From Treponema sp. UBA4232 (GTDB lineage Bacteria; Spirochaetota; Spirochaetia; Treponematales; Treponemataceae), in contig DGXM01000106.1 of NCBI GenBank assembly GCA_002396325.1, forward strand, positions 1 to 9,878: a DNA stretch of 9,878 nt. The letters run 5' to 3'. The notes beneath the pieces were generated by a model. That model was not told where the DNA came from. It worked only from the letters and a program-made list of their open reading frames with translations, and made no database searches. Positions 1 to 9,500 of this stretch are shown here, in pieces. Every line of letters starts with the position of its first letter. Position 1 is the first letter of the stretch. The translations under genes were made by a program, and so were the position numbers.

Positions 1-2
1 AA

Positions 3-578
3 CCCACATCGACAATTACTACTCCGGTTTCAACAGACTCTTACACACTCACGCTTCCCGACACTCTCGTGAACGGTGCCTACTATCTTCTGGAAGCATC
101 GGGAACGGACAATAACGGTCAGGATTTGTGGCCTTCAAATCACAGTGGGTATGCTCTTCAGGCAGCAAGCTCGGGATCAGCACCTTCTGTTGAATGTAAT
201 GATTCCGGTAAATTCAAAAAATTCATTTCAACAGGAACTTACGATCTTCCCGTAATCATCACAGACTCTGAACCCGATTCCAACAATGTGCGTGCAAGCG
301 GAAACGGCGTGGAATGGAAATTCGACCGCTACAACCGTTACATCGAATCAAAGAACAGTCTCAACACCTACACGGCGGATGACACTCAGTCAACCTGGAC
401 CAAGATTTCAGGCACCACGGATATAAGCCGCGTGGGAGATACAAAAGAATACAACACTACCTTGAAGGTTCCGCCATTCGCCGCAGCTGCCGGTGTGGAC
501 AATTACACTCTCGCCTTGACTGTCAGGGCAACAAACGGAGCCGGCACAAGTACGGACAAAGTATATCTGATTTATGTC
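3..578 (+). other. Left-edge Ig-like units (one truncated, one complete)
   Basis: Residues 1 to about 60 are the tail of a beta-sandwich unit cut by the window edge. They end in strands such as GAYYLLEASGTDNNGQD, a typical closing strand and turn of an Ig-like or cadherin-like fold. Residues about 64-192 form a second unit that closes with YTLALTVRATNGAGT followed by VYLIYVD, the same closing pattern (hydrophobic strand, then N-G-A-G, then a V-D hinge) used throughout the array. This shows that the gene was already well under way before base 1 and that the window opens inside the repeat array rather than near the N-terminus. The exact fold is inferred from strand pattern. Confidence 0.6.
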
Positions 579-3500
579 GACTCAAAGGCTCCCGCAGTGA
601 CATTCTCAAACAGCGAGTTTGTTTCAGGTGCGACTATTTCCGAAACAAGTTCTTTCTTTACAAAAGATTTGGAAGATTCTTCGAAGGGTACATACAATCT
701 CTACGGCACATGGGAAGACAAAAACGGCTCCGGCGTGAAGACTCTTGAGTACATTGCGTCCGACACAAAGATTTCGGATTTCACAGGCAGGACATGGACG
801 GCCATAGCTGAATTCGAGGATACTACCCGCATTGCAGATTCCGTCAACTGGAACAAGGGCCTTTCTGTTGAGGCAGGCACAGGCAAAAACTTCTATTTCC
901 GCGCCACCGACCAGACAGGCAACGTGGGCGAAGTAATCAAAATAGAAGATCTCATCTTCGACTTCGATGCACCGGAACTTTCCATTGCATATAGTGATTC
1001 TCCTGAGTCCACCGGCTGGTACAAGAGTGGTGGTGATTTGGTAATCACCGTTACAGGAACAGATGGTTTCAAGATGAAAACAAGCGAAGCCGTCACAGTC
1101 ACAAAGAGCGGCAGTCCGGAAAGTGCCACATTCACTCTGGGAGATGTCGAACTCAGCAACGAAGGAAAAACCGCAACAAGGAAAATCACTTTGAAGCGTG
1201 ACGGAAGCACAGACGGCGTGTGGAAATTCAAGGTAAAGGCAACCGACAGTGCAGGCCACAACTCTGCTGAGCAGATGATTCAAGTGAACATTGATGCGAC
1301 TCTCCCTGTAATCCGCGACGATGCAGGCCACAAGGCAAAAATCGATGGCGCAGTTTACGACGGTTCAAAGTGGTACAAAAAGTCCTCACCGAAAATTGAG
1401 GGTGAAATAACGGAAACGGCTTCCGGCATGGCAACTCTCTATTATTACGTGGCAACTCCGGGAAATGCCTCGATTGCCGCAGATGCGAATATTTCTGCAA
1501 TCGTAGGAAGCGACAGCATTTCGTTCACCAACAAGAGCGGTGAAAGCGTGGCATACAGCATTACTGCGGCAGGTCTTTCCGACAACGTCGGCTCTTCGGC
1601 GAACACACTCTACGTACAGCCTGTTGACAATGCGGGCAACGTGGGAGCCTGGAAGTCGTACAGCATAAAAGTGGACCAGACATCTCCTGAACTTTCCGCA
1701 AAGTGGTATCAGATTGAAGGTGCTGCTGATTATTCTGCCGCATCAGGAACTGTGATTGTGAATTCAAAAGCAGTAACACTCTACGGAACTGTGAGCGACG
1801 ATGCAAGCGGCATAAAGCCCCTTTCCTTCTTTATGGGTGATTCCTCCACGGCACTCTCACTTCCTGCGGGAACAAATCTCTTCTATTCTGAAGACGTTAT
1901 TTCCTCTTCATCTGCAATAGCGGGTGCAACATTCGGCACGTATGATTCTGCAAAGGCCTCTTCCTACAAGTCTTGGAAAGCCGTGATTCCAGCCTCGGCA
2001 TTCGCTTCGCTTGAAAACGGAGGCACTGCCGAACTGAAAATTTCTGCGGAAGACAATGCGGAAAACAAACGTGATATAAGGCCTCTTACTTTCATGAAGG
2101 ACTCCGAGGCTCCCACCGTGAACAATGTGCGTTTCATGGAAGTGGTAAGCGCCTCCGAATCAAAAGACGCATATCATGCCGGCTCGAAGTATTACGTGAA
2201 TCCGGCGGCAAAGACATTCTCCATTTCCGGCGTGGCCCGCGACAACATTGCGGTTCAGAACGTGAGCATTTCGGTTCAGGGCAAAAACGGTAATGCTGAT
2301 GTGAACGGTGAAAAAATTGAGCGTTCCACGACGGATGCCGGATGGTCTTTCACAGGACTTGATTTCAGCAGCTGGACCGGAACGGAGGCCCTGATAATCA
2401 TTACGGCTTCCGACACGGCAGGAAACGAGTCCCTTGGAGAAGCGGATGTGACGGAACTTTCCGTGGTGTTTGACAGGACGGCTCCGGAGGGCAAACACGA
2501 TCTTGACGGCAAAGGAAAAGACGCTGTGTTCAGAATCGGCGACTTCTGGAATGATGCGAAAACACAACAGACAGGAGGAAAATACCAGTCGGGCACATGG
2601 GCCAATGCAACCACACTTAAAATCCGCGGAGACTTTGACGACACTCAGAGCGGCGTGGCGATGATTTACTACCAGGTAGTCGAGTCCGGTTCAAGTGCGG
2701 ATCTGATGACTGCGGAAAATTATGCCTCGGTGAACACAGGCTATTTTGCACCTCTTGGAACTCCTTACAACATGGATGTGGATTATACAGACACCTCAAC
2801 GCTGAACAAAGTGGTGAAATCAATCCGCACGAGTTTTGAATACACAATCCACGGATTCAAAGAGGGTGGAAACGAGCTCCGTCTTGTGGCTGTGGACAAT
2901 GCAGGAAACGCGGCTCTTGATACAACCCCGGTCTATTCACTCAATGTTGATCTCACTCCTCCGTCGGCAGAATCAGACTCTGCTTTTGCAAAGACAATTC
3001 TTACCAACGGCGAAAAGGCAATCGACATCACGGGAAGCGCACTCGATGCACTCTCGGGAATTTCCGCAATGGAATTCTACATCGGAAGCGAGACATACAA
3101 AATCACACCTTCCGAAACAACTTACGGCACAATCACTTTGAATACGAGTGCTCCCAATTCAGAGCAGAATGCAAAATGGACATTGCACATAAACAAAGAT
3201 GCCGGAGCAACGGAAAACTGGCTGAAGACTGCCGACGGTCTTGGCGAAAATCCTGCCGTCTATGCAAAAGTCACGGATAAAGCCCTGCTTTCGACCACGA
3301 ACATAAAGGTCGCCACACTGAAGATTGACTCGACTCCGCCCTCCATTGATTTGAAACTCCCCCGCAGCGGAGAGACATTGAATGGAAGCAACAAAGTCTC
3401 GGGAACCGTGAACGACGGAAACTCGCCGCAGGAAATAAGTCTTTACACACGGAAGAAAGCGTCTGAAGATTGGGTGTTGTATGAAACGAAAACAACGGCC

Positions 3501-6500
3501 CAGGAAACAAACGCTGAAAATCACATTACGAAAGTGAACGTGGCAGACATCTACACATTCAGTTTTGACGGCATGAACTTCAACGACTTTGTTGAAAGCG
3601 GAGCGACTGGAACTGCATATCTGAAACTTGTGGCAAAAGACGAAGCCGGAAATGAAAGCGAAAAGACTGCGGATTATACCGTTGACTTGAACTCGGACCG
3701 CCCTGTGATTACTTTGAACAATCTTGCTTTGGGCGGAACGGACTCCGAAGGTCATGCATGGACTATGAGCGAGACAAAATCCGTGTGGCTCAAAAACACA
3801 AAGACTCTTTACGGCTCTATTACGGATGATGACGGCATTGACGAATTCTATTACGGTCCCTCCGCTTCAGGCCCGTGGACTGCAATCACTACGTCGGGAA
3901 GCTCATGGACTCTGGTTGTTCCGAATGAAGGACAAAACACAATCTACTTCAAAGTGAAGGACTCCGCCGGCACGGAATTTGTCTCGTCTTTCACTGAGCC
4001 TCTCGACTATCACGCCCCTGTCATTACGGATTCTTCGATAACTCTGAGGGATTGCACAGTGCTTAACATTCGTGTTGACGTGACTTCTCCCTCGGTAAGC
4101 AGCATTCAGTACAAGTCCTACGATTCCGAGACACACACATGGACGGAAGCCGGCAACGACTACACATTGAAACGCTTCGGTGGAAGATACACAAAGATAA
4201 AACTGTTCTTCTCGGCAAGCGATGCCAACGGAATTGATAACGCAAAAGTCAATTTCAATGGAAAAACTTATGATGTGACTGAGGATTCTGATTTGGGTGC
4301 AAATCATTACTCCTGTGAAATTGATCTTACAGAGGCTGATGCACAGACTTCCGGCACGAAGCAGTACAGCGGAACCCAGTATAAAGCGGAAATTTCTGTA
4401 AAGGATCTGGCAGGTCTCGAAACACTTTCCTCTGTCTCATTTATGGTGGACAACACTCCGCCCGACATTTCAATGACTGTTCCCGCAAATACGGTCACCT
4501 CGGCAAGCTCTGTTTACGGAAACGTTACCGAAGGCGGATGCAAGGTCTACTATGCAGTCACAAAACTGGGTGACCCTGCCCCTGCTGCATCTGCAATGGG
4601 CACAGACTGGGCAAACAACAAATGGCTGCAGATAAAGGATGCCTCAATGGCCTGGACTGTCCTCTTCGATGGAACGACATCAACCGAAAAGACTTGCACA
4701 CAGCTCTTGAAGTGGTATCTCACAAATGAAACCGGAGTCGGACTCACGCCGAAGGATGCCATAACAGACGGAGTTACATTTACGGAAATAACCCAGCTCG
4801 ACATTCACATAAGGGCTGAAGATGAAAACGGAAATTCAAACACAAAGAAAGCCTCTGTGTCTGTGGATCCTCAGGGCGACAAACCCCAGGTGGTGATTTC
4901 GTATCCGGCTACAGGCGACACACTCGGCGGCGCAATCATGTTTATGGGAACAGCAACCGACAACGTGAGCGCAACGGACGTAATGCTTCTCTTTGATATG
5001 GATGCGGACGGCGACTACGATGGAACAGACATCAGTCTCCTGAAGGCAACGGGCGAGGCTGTGCAGTGGGCAAAATACACCTCCGGCACTTCTCTTAAAA
5101 ATGTGGATGCAGGTGTGGTTCCCGAAACAGGCCTCAGTGATTACACTGTTTATGGCGTGCGTGTGCCCGTGACAGGTGCAAGTTGGAACAAGACAATCAA
5201 CGAAAACGGAGACTTCAATCCGAGCGACACTTCCACAAGGGCTCTGAAAGTCTTTGCATACGCGGTTGATAATGAGTTCAACCACAGCCTGATAAATCTT
5301 TCCTCCGAAACAATGGCAAAGGTTTCAATCACCATAGACAAAGACAGCCCGCAGTTCGGTACGGCATATCTGCGCCAGTACGACGGTGCAACAGTGATTG
5401 CGGAACAGGAATACAAAGACGGCATGGCAATCCGCGGCGAGTGGTACTACGAAGTGACCATGTACGATGAGTCGAATCTTTCTTCTGTGAAACTCGGAAG
5501 CACTGAAATGCTTGAGGGAAGCGGAAGCGGCTATAGTGTGAAGACTGAATTTGCCGACCAGCTTTCTTCTTACACGGATACTGTCGCAGGTTCCAGTGTT
5601 TACGGTTACAAACTCAAATACAAAGTGGGTAAACCGCTTTCTCAGGAGGTCGTGGAAGAGCAGAATTATGAAATCAGCATCAAGGACTGCACAAGTCCTG
5701 CTCCGAAGCCTGGAACCAAAAAAATCAATGTGCGCATAGACAACAAAAAACCTGTGCTTGCACTTCGCACTGATGAGGATTTCAAAATCACCGAGTACAC
5801 AGAGTCCGAAAAAAATACCGTGAGCAACTACGGAAGATTCTGGACATTCGGCTCATCCGCAAAAGAAGATCCCGTCTCCGATGTGAACCAGACCGGTGTA
5901 AAGAGAATTGCGTTCTATGTAACCCGCGATGTTGATTCAATCCACAAAATCTACGATGTGATGCAGACAAAGGCCGATGCACCGATTGAATACATTGCAA
6001 ACAACACGGCGAATGAATCTCTGCCCATTTTTGACAGCGACGACAAGCTTTACTGGAAAAAGATTTCAGTTGTTTCAGGCGGCGTGAGCACGGTGACGAT
6101 TTCTTCTGCCGATGCGAACATCCACAAGGGCGGTCTTGTGAAACTGAACGACGTGATTTACAGAATTGAATCTGTGACGGGCACAACCATAACCGTTGAC
6201 AGCACGGCCAGCTTTGCATCTCTTGCAGGAAAGTCTGCGTATTTTGCACTTGCAAATGTGGTTGACAATGCAACGCAGGAAGGCGAGGGAAGCTCTGTGA
6301 ATGTCGCAGGATATTACACCGACGGAAACTTTGACGATGGCGACATGATGATGGAAAGCCTTGTTGCTCAGTCCTCAAAATCGATTTGGCAGGCGAACAT
6401 CAACTCAAAGAACATCGGCGATGGAAAGGCGACCTTGCATTATGTGGTCTTCGATGAAGCCGGAAACTCGTCCTATGATTCCGTTGAGATTTTCGTGGGA

Positions 6501-9500
6501 AACAATCAGCCCAGAATTGCCGGAATGATTTTTGCAAGCGATGATGATACAGATGGAAATTACAGCGACTCGGAAACCGTGGACGCAAGCAATGTCTACC
6601 CGGATGGAATGAATGCTTCGCAGACCGCAAAGATGGTGGACGCAACTTTCCCTGCGACATCAACTGATTCCGCTCCCAAATCTCTCAGAATCGTGCGTAA
6701 CAAAATGAGAATCAAGCCGGAGATTGTCGGTGGAAACGGAAGCCTCACTTGGGCCTACAACTTGTACGAAAACAGCGGCTCATTGTGGACAAACAAAGTG
6801 GATAAATCTTCTATTGACAATCCTCTGATTTCTGCCGCGGATGAAACTTCACCTCTTTCAGGCCGTGATGATGAAGATGTGCAGACTGCCTTGATTGACT
6901 ACTTTACCGTACAGCAGATGAAGACAGACGGAATTGAAGACGGGGAGAACAGAAAACTTGAGCTTCTTATAAAGGATTCAACCCCCGGAGGAAGCCAGAT
7001 TGCAAAACTGAATTTGATTCTCGATATTGCCCTTGATGACAAGGAAAAGCCTGTTACAAAGATTCTGCCGTTCTACTGGAAGTCTTCCGCAGACAACAGT
7101 CTCTTTGGAGAAAGCGCGGAGAATGGTCACATTGAACTTTCTGCGGATTTGCCGGAGACCTTCTTTGATTCAACAAAAACAGGTGAGTTCGACTTGGATC
7201 CGAAGGTGTCGGGAAAAGTGAAGATTGAAGGTGTGACCCGCGATGACTCGCAGCTTAAGGCACTTACTTTGAAAATCGCTTCGAATACGATTACCGCAAA
7301 TTATGAAAACGGAACATGGACTGCAACAGCTCTCACTGCTGAAGGGGATATTCCTGACGGAGGAATTGCATTCAAGGCTGAAAGAGCCTCTTATGCCGAC
7401 TACTTGAACGCGGGATTCATAACGGAAATACCTGACGGAGTTGAAGGCACTTCAATGATTCCGTACTTCACGCAGGAATACGGCCATGTGGTTAAGTGGG
7501 TTGTCTATGCCGACACGGAGACTCTGGTGGGAGTGGGCCTCGACATAGGAGTTGATGCCTCTGCGACTGACCGCGGAAGCCCTGACAGCTCCGGTACATA
7601 CAGTGATTCAAAATCTTCCGAAAGCTCTTCCGCTCAAACCGGAGGCAATGACGGAAGCGGTGACAGAACTTCTCATTACAGGATTGATGTTGTACCGTAT
7701 ATCACGGAGGTTACGACGTCTTTGACCTCAAAGCTCAAGTCAAGTATAAAATCCGCATATTCAAGAACCTCTCTTGGACATTATATTGCAAGGTCCGATG
7801 AGAACATATCCATAAAGGGATTCAATCTTGGAACTTCAAGCATCAAGCCGAAATATGGATCCGACGCTCTCAATGTGGATGCCAATGGAACTGTGACACT
7901 TCCTGCCTCGAAGATGTCCACATCTGGTCCGGTTGTGCTGACTCTGGGAACAATAAAGACGCTCAACAACCTGAACGACAACGATGCATGCGGCTCCTAC
8001 AGAACACAGACAACTTCAATTAGCGAGGAAAGCTCTTATGCGGACAAGGCGGCCTATGCATATAACCGTATGCCGAACCGCACAAGCAACAACCTCCTTA
8101 CCGATGATGTCGTGATTGATGTATGGCAGTTCGACAGCGATGCCGCAAAGCCAAGAAGCGGTGAATTGCGTGAGCCTATTATGAGAATTAATCCTGTTAC
8201 TGGACAGGTGGGACTTGCCTTTGTAAGCGGACCTGCGAATATTTCAATGGCTGATGAAAACAATTCCTATATAAAGTGGCAGGAAAACTATGCAACCTAC
8301 AGCAATATCAGTTTTGCTTATGATGCTTTGGGAAAGGCTCATGCTACTGCTACAGGTTTAGATACCAATCCAAAAGACAAACATGCAGGTAGATTCTCAT
8401 ATTTTTATAGTAAGTGGGGACAAAGTGGATTAGATTCTACGGGTAATTATACTGGAACTAATGCACTTCGTCTTGAATCTATTTCTGTTCCTTATATAAA
8501 AGGAACTACAACAAAAAGAACACTTAGTAATAATGATATATATCAAATGTATCTTAATAATGAAATAGCTTGTGAAGAAGAAACATTCTATACAATTCTT
8601 GCTAATAAAAATTTAATTGATTCCACTTCAAATGGTGTTCTTACAGAAACGAGATTTAACTCTCCTTCTTTGGCAGCAACTGTACATGGCACAGGAGATG
8701 CTGCAACTACATCTGTATATCTTGCTTATTACGACAGTATACAAAAACAGATAAGGTTTAGATATAACAGTGAAGTAGCAGCAGTATGGAATGCTGATGG
8801 TAGTAGTAACGGGAATGATTTTGCAGATAATACTGGTTATTTCTGGAATAAAACAGGAATACAATCTATTTCTGGAACGAATGGTGGCTATCAGAATTAT
8901 ATGGAAGCAAGTACAGATAATTTCAGTTTAATAGCAGGAGTTGATACACAGCAAGGTGAAACTGTAAGGAACGATATTTCATCTCGAAATCAGGTTGTAA
9001 AAACATTTGTTGATAAAGAATCTTATCGCAGAGCAAAAAATATTAAAGCAGATGGAACTGTTGAACTTGATGGTAATAATGGATCGAGAATGTATGAAAA
9101 AGTGTCCTACACAATAACTTCTCAAATGTTGGCTACTTTAGATGAAAGTCTAAGAAACAGGTTTACCGCTGATTCTACTGTTGAAGCTTATCAATGGAAT
9201 AATAACGGCTATTATTGGATTATACAGAATGATGGTCTTATATTTATTGATAAAGATAAAAAATCGCCTCATGGTAAAATTACACATAGAGTAAGTTCAA
9301 TAAAGGCTTCCGATTATAGCTATAGTGGATATACAATTGATCCTGACTTTGATAACAATTCTGAATATAAAGTATATGAAAGAATCGATTCATCTTGGTC
9401 TGGCCAATCTCCTTATTTCTTACCAATAGGTTCAGCTAGTAGTACTGTTACAAGAACAATAGAAGTTCCTGTATATAAGCAATATACCTATAATGCATAC

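Noticed and set aside
624..1331. Minus-strand open frame of 235 codons
   Set aside because: It is opposite a frame with clear Ig-like motifs, its translation is rich in cysteine with no domain pattern, and no ribosome binding site or neighbouring gene supports it. It is a shadow.
2573..2599. Shine-Dalgarno-like AGGAGG followed by an ATG
   Set aside because: The ATG is about 18 bases away and in another frame that soon closes. The word simply encodes T-G-G-K in the large frame.
3159..4307. Minus-strand open frames of 198 and 134 codons
   Set aside because: Both lie opposite well-formed Ig-like units (hinges P1112, P1234, P1339) and show cysteine-rich translations without domain structure.
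5644..5654. AGGAGGT followed by GTG as a possible internal start
   Set aside because: The gap is only one or two bases, too short for a start, and the site lies in the middle of an Ig-like unit.
5788..6378. Minus-strand open frame of 196 codons rich in Arg, Ser, Cys and Gln
   Set aside because: Its composition is that of a mirrored frame of the forward gene, with no recognisable motif. The forward strand has a continuous coding pattern here.
8300..8420. Possible frameshift or gene fusion point at the start of the AT-rich segment
   Set aside because: The frame is open with no shift and blade B spans this point smoothly (ISFAYDALGKAHATATG to FSYFYSKWG).
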